Assembly: GCA_964587885.1 (NCBI GenBank)
Contig: CAZPME010000016.1
Location: 1-43,393 of the forward strand
Direction: 5' to 3'
Length of the DNA: 43,393 nt
Source of the DNA: UBA60 sp964587885
Lineage (GTDB): Archaea; Thermoplasmatota; Poseidoniia; Poseidoniales; Poseidoniaceae
The notes under the pieces are model-generated. The model did not search any database. It had not been told where the DNA came from and saw nothing but the letters and a program-made list of their open reading frames with translations. The translations under genes were made by a program, and so were the position numbers. How positions within the stretch are numbered: the first letter of the stretch is position 1; each line of letters opens with the position of its first letter. Positions 7,102 to 16,528 of this stretch are shown here, piece by piece.

Positions 7102-9462
7102 ATGCGCATGTCCGATTACGATAGCATGGGGTTTGTTGAGGTTCGCAGGGCGGCTGGCCTAACCCTTCTGATGCTCATTTCCACCGCCTTGCCATTGGCA
7201 GATTTCACAATCTCCTATCCCGATGAAAGCCTTGATGAGCATTTCCCTTCTTCTAAGGTTGTTTCCGGAACAAGCGAAACAGGTGATTGGATCAATGCAA
7301 TTAAGTTTGGTTCTTCTAACTTTGATTATGTAAGGGAAGTAGTTTCAGATTCTCATGGTAATGTGTACATACATGGGACATTCTCTAATACAATTTCACT
7401 TGGTTCAACCAACTTGACTTCTGCTGGAAATCGGGATATGTTTGTGGCTAAATTTTCCTCTGATGGAATCTTGATATGGGCGCTCAGAGGTGGAGGGACT
7501 GGTAGTGACCAAGGATATGGAGGATTGGTGCTTGACTCAAATGGAAGTGTAATTGTCACAGGTATATTCTCAAGTTCAGGGGCCTCGTTTGGCACAACTT
7601 CATTGAGCGGGAGTTCTTCTGAAAATTTGTATGTGGCGAAGATAAGCAGTACTGGTTCATGGATTTGGGCGGTTACTGCCAGCGGAAATGTTGAAGGTAA
7701 TCAAGTAAGTGTCACCAATTTAGATGACATCATAGTTTCAGGAATGATTCAGAATAATGCTGGAACATTTGGAAGTTATACTGTTGGTGGCAATGGTAGT
7801 TGGGATGGTTTTGTTGCCAAACTTTCACAATCTGGAACATGGCTTTGGGCAAATGGAATCGGCGGCAGCGGATATGATGGTTGTTCAATCGGAAGCGTAA
7901 CTCCTGATGGTGACATTCTTGTTGCAGGTAGATTCGAAGGCACAATTCAATTAGGGGGTACTCAACTTACATCCAATGGCAGTTATGATATCTATATTGG
8001 TAGAGTATTCACAAGCAATGGGACTTGGAAATCCGTCACTTCTGTCGGTGGTAATGGAGGTGATTTAATTAATGGGAGGAATCCAGTAGTTCACGACAAT
8101 AATGGCAATTCTTATTTTGGAGGTTTTTTTCAGAACACAGTATCATTTGGAAATCATTCCATAACTAGTGTTGGAAGCAGAGATATTTTCGTTGCTAGAT
8201 TCAACTCAAATAATACTTGGGAATGGGTGAAACGTGCAGGTAATCCGAATGATGGTGGCGGCTGGGGCGAATATTTGAGCGATATTCAGTTAGTGGATAG
8301 TGAACTGACAATTACCGGTAGATTCTATGGAACTGCTGATTTTGGCTCGGTAAATCTATCTTCATCGGGCGGATATGATGTCTTCGTTGCTGGATTAACA
8401 ACATCAGGTGAATGGACTTGGGCTGTATCTGCATCTGGCACTAATGATGACGTTGGAGTCAGTTTATCTCCGATTGGCAATGGCATTTCTGTTGTAGCGG
8501 GGGCATTTGAATCATCATTGTCTTTTGGAAATACAACCCTAACAAGTTCAGGTAATTCGGATATTTTTCTCGCTTGGATTAAAACCTCTGAAGTCTTATA
8601 CATTGATACTATTGGGCCAAATAACGGAACTACCTCCGGCGGCACCAACGTCACCTTGACCGGCGGCGGTTTCGACACCTTGCCACAGTATCGGCGTGAG
8701 ATCACCGTGACCAACCCATACAGTGAAGCGGTGGAAAACATCACCTTCGATGTGGTCGACCCAATTTACAACGAGACCGGCCTGATTGCCTCCTACCATC
8801 TCGATGAGTCCTCGGGCACGATTGCCGACTCCAGCGGCAATGACTACTATGGCACGACCTACGGGAATTCCGTATATGGTGTTGAAGGCAAAGTCGGAGC
8901 GGCGATGGAGTTTGATGGTACCAATAACAACCGAGTGGAACTACAGCAATCGCTCAATCCATCATCGATTACCCTCAGCGCCTGGGTGAATCCAAATTCT
9001 TCACAGAATCAGATCATCGTCGGAAGTTCCTCTGGTTACTATCTCGCACTACGAGCCAACGGCACTATTGAATGGCATTGGTGGACCTCGACCTCTCACT
9101 ATCTCTACGGCAGTGCAACGGTACCGACGGGGGTGTGGTCGCACATCACCGCCAGTTATGATGCCATATCTGGAGCATCGACCGTCTACCTCGATGGCCA
9201 GATCTATTCCCAGACCTCAATATCACCTGCCGCCCTGAAGAACCAGTCAGGGAAACTCGGAATCGGCGATTGCGATTCTTGCTCGTATTCAACTTTCGAT
9301 GGGGTCATCGATGAGGTGAGGGTGTATGAGAGAGCACTGACTTCAACCGAGGTATCAGCGCTGTCAGACGGGCGCTCCCGCCTCGATTACGGCGATGTCC
9401 GCTTCTGGGCCGCCGATGGTTCAGCCCTCGACCACGAGATGCTCAACGACGGCCACTTCCGC
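7102..9462 (+). CDS. Giant surface protein, N-terminal part (propeller, TIG/DUF2341, LamG); 3' end in gap
   Basis: The first 787 codons of a very large secreted protein, cut by a run of N. A hydrophobic stretch (LTLLMLISTALPLA) serves as signal peptide; the start could also be an internal ATG a few codons in. Residues of about 55-490 form seven repeats of about 60 residues, each ending in a DxFVAxxxxxGxWxWA pattern, which I read as a seven-bladed beta-propeller of the SBBP type. A TIG-like segment (GPNNGTTSGGTNVTLTGGGF) and a DUF2341-like piece follow, then a LamG/concanavalin-like domain beginning SYHLDESSGTIADSSGN. A second DUF2341-like piece (YGDVRFWAADGSALDHE) runs into the gap. The part after the gap starts inside another LamG, so both halves very likely belong to one gene. 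A role in binding polysaccharide or other cells is inference. Confidence 0.8.
7270..8600 (+). repeat. Seven propeller-blade repeats in the protein
   Basis: Seven copies of a pattern G-x-F, then FG or LG, then L-T/S-S-x-G-x-x-D-hydrophobic-F-V-A, ending in W-x-W-A, spaced about 60 residues apart. Copies start around GTFSNT, GIFSSS, GMIQNN, GRFEGT, GFFQNT, GRFYGT and GAFESS. The fourth and seventh copies have lost the last tryptophans. The DNA of this part is AT-rich, about 35% GC in the line at 8521. Confidence 0.75.
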
Positions 9463-9562
9463 NNNNNNNNNNNNNNNNNNNNNNNNNNNNNNNNNNNNNN
9501 NNNNNNNNNNNNNNNNNNNNNNNNNNNNNNNNNNNNNNNNNNNNNNNNNNNNNNNNNNNNNN
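9463..9562. other. Assembly gap of 100 N
   Basis: Exactly 100 unknown bases, the usual placeholder for a gap of unknown length. It falls within the LamG/DUF2341 repeats of the giant surface protein, where near-repeated modules would break a short-read assembly. The reading frames on the two sides are not in register across the placeholder, which means nothing because the true length is unknown. Confidence 0.95.
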
Positions 9563-12500
9563 TGGTGGCGACTTGACGAGAAATCAGGTACCACTCTGTA
9601 CGATTACTCAGGAAATGGCAATCATGGAACTATTTCCGGTTCCCCTTCAATGGGAGAACGAGGCAAGGTTGGCACTTCGATGGTTTTCGATGGCACCATT
9701 GACTTCGTAAGTTTGGGGACATCTATTAATTCTCAACATGCATCTGGTACAAACGACTTCACTACTTGCTCTTGGTTCAAGACCACATCGACTAATTCTA
9801 GCCAAGGAATGAACTATATTGCAGGCAATGTTGTTTCAAGCTCACCTTGGAATGGTTACCATCTTGGTTTAGACAATGGCAAACCGCATATTAATGCGAT
9901 ATCTATTCCAAATGCAAATAATGCGGTTACCGGAACTTCCAATGTTAATGATGGGAAGTGGCATTTGATATGTGGTGGTAGAGACGAAGGGACTGTTTTC
10001 CTCTATTTAGATGGTCAACTTATCGGCAATACAAGCATTGGTAGTGCCCCATTGGGAACGCCTTCGACCAGTTGGATTGGTGGTTCAGAAGGTAGCACTA
10101 CTCCGATGAGGAAATTTACAGGAACTATTGATGAGGTGCGAATGTATGACCGAGCACTTGCATCCACCGAAATCAACGACTATTACAACCAGACAGTTGG
10201 CCCTATCGCCCATTGGAAGTTGGAGGAGAACAACCCGACGTCCTCAGGATTCATCGATTCAACCGGAAACGGCTGGGATGGCCAGTGCTACACTTCATGT
10301 CCCTCCCGGGTGACAGGGATGGATGGATATGGACAATCGCACAGCGGTGGGGCTAGTGGTGGCGGTCACGGTCTCAACACTTCTTTGATTCTGGATGGTG
10401 CAAAGGGGGCGACCTTGAGCACATGGTTCAAACTCTCTACATTATCAGGGGATGGCGCATTCATCTCTAGTATTTACGGCTCCCACAGCCAGATTGGCTT
10501 AGGATATGACGATGCTTCGACCGATGTCTTCAAATTCACCTTAGAAGATGTGAGTGGGGGAATCCAATCGGTGAACTGTGATGCTTCAGCCTGTGCACCG
10601 GTGACCGGCGAGTGGCATCACCTCGCGGTTTCTCTGAAGTCGAACTCAGTCGAGTGGTATTACGACGGCCAACTCGTCGAGACCGATTCAGTCACCTTCT
10701 CAGAACTTGAGGCGCAGTCGGTGAACCGTATCCGTATTGCTGGCCGATTCGATCAGAACGTCAACGCTTATTATTCGGGTTCGCTCGATGATGTGCGGGT
10801 ATATGACATAGGTTTGTCAGCTGAACAGGTCAGCGATATGTATGACTCATACTTTTCAGGCGCACATCCCATACTTCACTTACAAATGGATGAGAGTGCT
10901 GGAATCCTTGCCGATGCATCCGGTAATCGAAATGACGGCATCCCATTCAACGGGCCCACTTTGGGCGAGAATGGAGCGATGATGAAAGGAGTCGGTTTTG
11001 ACGGTGTCGACGACCACATCATCGCCGGTTCAAGTGCAATTGATGCAATCATCGAAAGCGGGGAGATGACCGTATCAGCCTGGCTGCGTATAGATTCCAG
11101 TGTATCTGGAACTCCCCATATCCTCAGTGGCGGAAAGGGCAACTCATACTTCGGTTCACTGATAGGACTATCAGTGGCAACAAATGGAACGGTTCGGTTT
11201 TATACTCCATCCAGCACCATCAACTACCCAGAGATATGGTCTACGACAACAATTGATGACGACAAATGGCATCATGTGACTGCCACCCTCAATGCCACGA
11301 CAATTTCCAGCACTGTAATTCGAATATACATTGACGGCACATTGGAGGCAACGATGTCAGGGTTCTATTGGGATTCGAACCTGACAAGCACCACATATCT
11401 CGATGAGTTGGTGATAGGGACAACAAACCAACCATCTCCATCTTCGCAGTATTTTCTCGACGGCCGATTGGATGAGGTCAGGATGTACGACCATGTCCTA
11501 AAAGCCTCGGAGATATCTAACCTTCGAGATGATACCAGCCCATCCATTGCTCATTGGAAATTGGATGAGACCTCTGGCACGATAATTGATTCAAGTGGCA
11601 ACGGCTACAACGGCACAGCATCAGGTGGGCCAACCTATGGCGCTGACGGTGCACTCGGCACAGCCTTGGAATTCGATGGAATTGACGATGTAATTTCTCT
11701 GCCTAATGAGAATGGTCAATATCCCAGTGATGATTTCACCATATCTGCATGGATTAACCCTGACCAATTAACTGCCTATCAATATATTTTGGATTTGAAC
11801 TGTGCACGTTCTAGCAATAGTAACATGAATGGGGGAATCGGTCTAGCAACAAATACAGATGGTAAGTTGATTTTCTTTTATGTTCCTTCAAGCAATCAAG
11901 ACGAATGGTCTAATGAGCATTTATCCAATAGTGTTCTTCAAATTGACAAATGGACTTTGGTTACAGTGGTAAGGGAAGGGAATAATGCCTACATCTACCT
12001 CAACGGAGTTTTAGATAAGAGCATCAGCGGGCAGTCTGGTTCAATAATATACAATTATTCTACCACATATGACGATGACAAAGTTTGGATTGGGGGTTTT
12101 AGTCGGGATACTTCCGTTAATCCTTTCTTGGAGTTTGATGGAGAGATTGATGACGTCAGAATATTTGGGCGAGCTCTCTCTACAGAGGAGATTAAAACAT
12201 ACTATAGGGAAACGACAGTTTTGGACCTTACAGCCCATTGGAAGTTAGATGATATCTCTGGGACTATCGTCGACTCTAGCGGCAACGGCCACAACGGCAC
12301 TGCCTCTGGCGGCCCGACCTATGGCGCTGAAGGAGTTCTTGGAACCGCACTTGGATTCGATGGAAGTAACGACTACATAGATCTCAATTATTACATCAAT
12401 ACTCTGCCATCTGGAGGAATGTCTTATTGCATGTGGGCGAAGAACACTCTTCCCACATTGACTAATGCGGTCGCTATTTGGGGAACTGACGGTTCACATG

Positions 12501-15500
12501 AATGGCGAATAATAATCCAGACGAATGGTTCAATTGGAACCTACATTCGTGGCACTGGTGGTTCTGCGGGTGTTGCGGCAGGCAATTTGGGCGTAGGGGT
12601 TTGGCATCATATCTGCTCGGTGTACGACAATGTATCCAGCGCTCTAAATCTGTACGTCGATGGTTCGCTCGCCGCCTCAACAGCGGTGAATCTCAGTGGA
12701 TTCAACCAAGGTGTCGACCAATTCCTCGGGTGCATGGACCAGTCAGGTAGTTGCCGTTCTGACTATGCAAAGTTCACCGGGGTCATTGATGATGTTTTTC
12801 TCTATGAAGGAGCCCTTTCAGCATCCTCAATTCTAAATTATTATCAGGAGGTAATCAATTCCTCGGCCTCACCACTCGGTTCAGTCGGTTCTGAGACATC
12901 CATCCCCCTCAGCCTGACATTTGGTGGTTCTAGCGCGACCAATATCACATTGGTCAACAGCACGACAATCAATGCAACCACTCCCGCCGCCCCCGGCGGT
13001 ATTGTCGGAATGGCAAATGTGACCCTGTCCGGTTGGAATGGTGTGAGCACGACCCTCGTCAATGGATTTGAGTACATCGTGCCAGACCTCGATGGTGATG
13101 GCTGGGATGATGATATAGACGCATTCCCTAGTGACAACACTCAATGGAACGATACAGATTCAGATGGCTACGGCGACAACTGGGGTGATGGTGCTTGGAA
13201 TGCCAGCCGCAATGGAACTCAAGGCCAATGGGTACTCAATGCCACCACGCCTGATGGTTGCCCAGTCACATCGGGTACCAGCACCTTAGGTGGTTGGTGG
13301 GGATGTATCGATACCGATGGCGACGGCTGGGCAGACCTGCTGGATGATTTCTCCAACGATTCAACCCAATGGAATGACACCGACGGTGACGGCTGGGGGG
13401 ACAACCTGTCTGGAAACAATCCCGACCAATTCATCAATGAATCAACTCAATGGAATGATACCGATGGAGATGGCTTTGGTGACAATTGGGGTAACGCTTC
13501 TTTGAATGCTACTCGCAACGGCACCGTCGGTAATTGGGTGGAAAATGCAACTCTAGTCGATAAGTTCCCGACCAATGAATCAGCGGCCAACGATACAGAT
13601 AACGACGGCCATCCCGACAATTGGACGTCATTGGCGATATTGACGAACGGAGTCTCTCAAGATGGCCTCAGGCTCGACGCCTGCCCGTTCATATGGGGAA
13701 ATTCAACACAAGACCGTAACGCCTGCCTGGATTCTGATTGGGATGGCTGGTCTGACCCAGATACCAATTGGACTTGGGCTGAAGGAGCTGATAACTTCAC
13801 TGTCAATCCCACTCAATGGAACGATACTGACGATGATGGCTATGGTGATAACTGGGCCAACGGTTCATGGAACTCGACCAGGGATGCAATGGGAATCGGC
13901 CAATGGGTGGAAAATGCCTCCAATGTCGACTGGTGCCCCAATGAGTGGGGAAATTCGACCAACCAACGCTTAGGCTGCATCGATACCGACGGTGATGGTC
14001 TGGGCGATGTCGATGATGACTTCCCTAACGATCCTCTACGCGGAGGTGATACCGACGGTGACGGCTATGATGATGCCATCGATGATGCCTGCCCGCTCGA
14101 CTACGGTAATTCAACTCTCGACCGTCTCGGCTGCCCAGATGCAGATGGAGATGGCTATTCTGACCCTGATGATGAGTGGAACACTGCTGACGGTTCCGAT
14201 GCCTTTCCCAGTGATGCAACTCAATGGGCTGACCAAGATGGTGATTCATTTGGCGACAATCCAAATGGCACGACACCCGATTCTTGTCTAGATACGGTTG
14301 GAAATTCAACTGCTGACCGCTACGGTTGCGTTGATGACGATGGTGATGGATATAGTAATCCCGACCAATATTGGAATTGGGCCAATGGTTCCGACAACTT
14401 CACCGATGATGCCACCCAATGGGCTGATAGTGATGGTGATGGCTACGGCGACAACTGGAATAATAGTCCTGGGCAAGTAGGTGTTGGAGAATATATAGAA
14501 AATGCCACTACACCTGATTCATGCCCACTCGAGTGGGGGAATTCAACCCGTGATCGTTTCGGTTGTTTGGATAGCGATGGTGATGGCCAGAGTGATGCTA
14601 ATGATGACCTGCCCGACGACCCATTACGTTGGATTGACGGTGATGGTGATGGATTTGATGACCTGTGGGAGGACAACTGTACCGGACAGTCTGGAAACTC
14701 GACCGCAGGTGGGATGCTTGGATGTATCGATAGTGACAGAGATGGCTGGGCTGACCAGATTGATGCTTTCACCAATGACAGCACCCAATGGTCGGATTTC
14801 GATGGCGATGGCTATGGGGATAATTGGCATCGCGAAGATTGGAATGGTACTTGGAATAGTACATTTTTCGGTATCGCTCAAGGAATCTGGATCGAAAACG
14901 CCACCACACCCGATAGGTGCCCTAACGAATGGGGTAATAGTACAAAACCGCCATCAGTGGGATGCATCGATGCCGATGGAGATGGTTGGCCAGATTATAG
15001 TGACCCCGAACCCGAGGAGTGGACTTGGTGGTCAGATATTGACCAAGACGGCGTAGTCGATATGTATGACGACTGCCCCGAAACCTTTGGCCTCTCCTTT
15101 ATTTCGGGTTTCAATGGTTGTCAATGGCCGAATGATTCACCGCCAACGCCATCTAATCTTTCGTTTATCACCCCTAGTGGCGATTCAGGAATTACTCTGA
15201 ACATTTCATGGCAAAGTGCTGAACGCTGGGATATTAGCCACTATACCCTATACACTTCAACTGATGATGAACCACCATCTACAATTGAGGGTTGGAGTAA
15301 AGTTGTAGATATTTCAATCGAAAATTCCGAATATCAGTTGACGGTAATGCCCAACCAAGAAACATGGATTCTGTTACTCAGCGTTGATTATTCTGGTCGG
15401 ACCAGTTTCCAAGAATCCTCACCAGTACTAGGAATACCTGTTGATGATTCAGCACCTTCACCTGTCTCAGAAATGTTTGCCGAATTAGTCTTCGAAGGTT

Positions 15501-16528
15501 CAGAAGCAAGGATACTGGTATATTGGACCGGAGTGACAGATTATGATCTCGATCACTATGTAATCTATGTTCGTGAAGCAAATGAGGATCTTAATACCAG
15601 TTGGACAGCTTGGAATCTAACCTTCCCTACCGCCATTGTATATTCTGAACAAGCGACTAATATACGCATCATCCCAGATAATGCGATTCCGCCAATTCCG
15701 CGCGAGGTTGAATTGTGGGTAGTTATTCTCACTGTTGACAAAAGTGGTAATGTGCAATATGGGGACTCTGAAAGGGGAATCGTTACTTTGCCAGCCATGA
15801 GTGATTCAGATCTAGGGCAAACTCAAGATGGCGATGCTGAAGAATATAGTTTATTTGAGGAAATAATGGGTAGTGACGCCCCAACCATCGCCACACGAAC
15901 AGTAGGTTTCGGAGCAGTTCTTATCGCAATCATTGCTCTTATTAAGAGTAATTTAATTTTGCAAATAATTCCCGATACGTTGCGTTGGGGTAAGTTGGCA
16001 AAGCATCGTATTAGAATGAGTGCTGAGACTGAAAAAGAATTGACCTATTTGCAATCTGTAGTGACTGCATATCACCAAGAAGAAGAGGAAATGCTTAGCG
16101 AACTCGATAGGATTGAATCTGATATCAATTCCCGTTTTGTGAATAAAGAAATAAAGTCAGATACGAAGGAAGTAATAATTTCATTGATTCATGATTTACG
16201 TGAGATGAGTTTTGACGAATGGGCTCGTGTTGCATTCGACCAAACTTGGTTCGGTTTTGCCGAAGCAAGTACCACAAAAGATAGAACGAGAATGCTGAAT
16301 GAGGAAATTGCATTTAGAGAAACTGAAGATGCCGTACCGGATGAGGTGCAAGATGAATCCGAGCGCTTATTTCCTCCCAATTCAATAGCCTCAAGAGATG
16401 AGACACTCAAATGGTTGCGAGGAGAAATCTCCGCAGATTCACATTCAGACATCATCAAGGAACAATTGAAAGAAAGAGGCTGGAATCACGCCCAAGTATT
16501 ATGGATGATTGCAGAAGTTGAACTCTAA
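9563..16528 (+). CDS. Giant surface protein, C-terminal part (LamG x5, TIG, Asp-rich repeats, Fn3-like, membrane helix, cytosolic tail); 5' end in gap
   Basis: The remaining 2321 residues of what is probably the same gene as 7102-9462. Five LamG domains begin at WWRLDEKSG (9563), AHWKLEENN (about 10207), LHLQMDESAG (about 10873), AHWKLDETSG (about 11548) and AHWKLDDISG (about 12232). A TIG-like segment (about 12860-13080) follows, then an acidic repeat region (13084-15110), then two Fn3-like domains (about 15130-15810). A membrane helix (VGFGAVLIAIIALI, near 15904) leads to about 190 residues that should be cytosolic, with a coiled-coil-like charged stretch and a final GWNHAQVLWMIAEVEL. The protein therefore has type I topology, with sugar-binding modules outside and a tail inside. 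The stop codon overlaps that of the convergent aldo/keto reductase. Ligand and function are unknown; adhesion or polymer capture is likely. Confidence 0.85.
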   Translation, partial: WWRLDEKSGTTLYDYSGNGNHGTISGSPSMGERGKVGTSMVFDGTIDFVSLGTSINSQHASGTNDFTTCSWFKTTSTNSSQGMNYIAGNVVSSSPWNGYHLGLDNGKPHINAISIPNANNAVTGTSNVNDGKWHLICGGRDEGTVFLYLDGQLIGNTSIGSAPLGTPSTSWIGGSEGSTTPMRKFTGTIDEVRMYDRALASTEINDYYNQTVGPIAHWKLEENNPTSSGFIDSTGNGWDGQCYTSCPSRVTGMDGYGQSHSGGASGGGHGLNTSLILDGAKGATLSTWFKLSTLSGDGAFISSIYGSHSQIGLGYDDASTDVFKFTLEDVSGGIQSVNCDASACAPVTGEWHHLAVSLKSNSVEWYYDGQLVETDSVTFSELEAQSVNRIRIAGRFDQNVNAYYSGSLDDVRVYDIGLSAEQVSDMYDSYFSGAHPILHLQMDESAGILADASGNRNDGIPFNGPTLGENGAMMKGVGFDGVDDHIIAGSSAIDAIIESGEMTVSAWLRIDSSVSGTPHILSGGKGNSYFGSLIGLSVATNGTVRFYTPSSTINYPEIWSTTTIDDDKWHHVTATLNATTISSTVIRIYIDGTLEATMSGFYWDSNLTSTTYLDELVIGTTNQPSPSSQYFLDGRLDEVRMYDHVLKASEISNLRDDTSPSIAHWKLDETSGTIIDSSGNGYNGTASGGPTYGADGALGTALEFDGIDDVISLPNENGQYPSDDFTISAWINPDQLTAYQYILDLNCARSSNSNMNGGIGLATNTDGKLIFFYVPSSNQDEWSNEHLSNSVLQIDKWTLVTVVREGNNAYIYLNGVLDKSISGQSGSIIYNYSTTYDDDKVWIGGFSRDTSVNPFLEFDGEIDDVRIFGRALSTEEIKTYYRETTVLDLTAHWKLDDISGTIVDSSGNGHNGTASGGPTYGAEGVLGTALGFDGSNDYIDLNYYINTLPSGGMSYCMWAKNTLPTLTNAVAIWGTDGSHEWRIIIQTNGSIGTYIRGTGGSAGVAAGNLGVGVWHHICSVYDNVSSALNLYVDGSLAASTAVNLSGFNQGVDQFLGCMDQSGSCRSDYAKFTGVIDDVFLYEGALSASSILNYYQEVINSSASPLGSVGSETSIPLSLTFGGSSATNITLVNSTTINATTPAAPGGIVGMANVTLSGWNGVSTTLVNGFEYIVPDLDGDGWDDDIDAFPSDNTQWNDTDSDGYGDNWGDGAWNASRNGTQGQWVLNATTPDGCPVTSGTSTLGGWWGCIDTDGDGWADLLDDFSNDSTQWNDTDGDGWGDNLSGNNPDQFINESTQWNDTDGDGFGDNWGNASLNATRNGTVGNWVENATLVDKFPTNESAANDTDNDGHPDNWTSLAILTNGVSQDGLRLDACPFIWGNSTQDRNACLDSDWDGWSDPDTNWTWAEGADNFTVNPTQWNDTDDDGYGDNWANGSWNSTRDAMGIGQWVENASNVDWCPNEWGNSTNQRLGCIDTDGDGLGDVDDDFPNDPLRGGDTDGDGYDDAIDDACPLDYGNSTLDRLGCPDADGDGYSDPDDEWNTADGSDAFPSDATQWADQDGDSFGDNPNGTTPDSCLDTVGNSTADRYGCVDDDGDGYSNPDQYWNWANGSDNFTDDATQWADSDGDGYGDNWNNSPGQVGVGEYIENATTPDSCPLEWGNSTRDRFGCLDSDGDGQSDANDDLPDDPLRWIDGDGDGFDDLWEDNCTGQSGNSTAGGMLGCIDSDRDGWADQIDAFTNDSTQWSDFDGDGYGDNWHREDWNGTWNSTFFGIAQGIWIENATTPDRCPNEWGNSTKPPSVGCIDADGDGWPDYSDPEPEEWTWWSDIDQDGVVDMYDDCPETFGLSFISGFNGCQWPNDSPPTPSNLSFITPSGDSGITLNISWQSAERWDISHYTLYTSTDDEPPSTIEGWSKVVDISIENSEYQLTVMPNQETWILLLSVDYSGRTSFQESSPVLGIPVDDSAPSPVSEMFAELVFEGSEARILVYWTGVTDYDLDHYVIYVREANEDLNTSWTAWNLTFPTAIVYSEQATNIRIIPDNAIPPIPREVELWVVILTVDKSGNVQYGDSERGIVTLPAMSDSDLGQTQDGDAEEYSLFEEIMGSDAPTIATRTVGFGAVLIAIIALIKSNLILQIIPDTLRWGKLAKHRIRMSAETEKELTYLQSVVTAYHQEEEEMLSELDRIESDINSRFVNKEIKSDTKEVIISLIHDLREMSFDEWARVAFDQTWFGFAEASTTKDRTRMLNEEIAFRETEDAVPDEVQDESERLFPPNSIASRDETLKWLRGEISADSHSDIIKEQLKERGWNHAQVLWMIAEVEL
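13084..15110 (+). repeat. Asp-rich, sequon-rich repeats (thrombospondin type 3-like)
   Basis: Loops of the form DxDGDGxxD are repeated throughout, as in Ca-binding thrombospondin type 3 or EF-hand-like repeats. Seven copies carry the longer core TQW-x-D-x-D-x-D-x-x-GDN. Seven copies of GNST occur, most of them shortly before a GC-x-D-x-DxDG turn. Paired Cys residues flank many units. By my count about 38 N-x-S/T sequons fall in roughly 680 residues, so this is probably a stiff, heavily glycosylated, calcium-stabilised stalk. Confidence 0.8.

Noticed and set aside
13084..15110. A CRISPR-like array because of regular DNA repetition
   Set aside because: The repeats are degenerate, of unequal spacing, and keep one open reading frame with a protein-level Asp-rich motif.
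15378..16458. Several 60-90 residue antisense frames within the Fn3 and tail part of the giant gene
   Set aside because: They all mirror a clear coding frame and lack motifs or ribosome binding sites.
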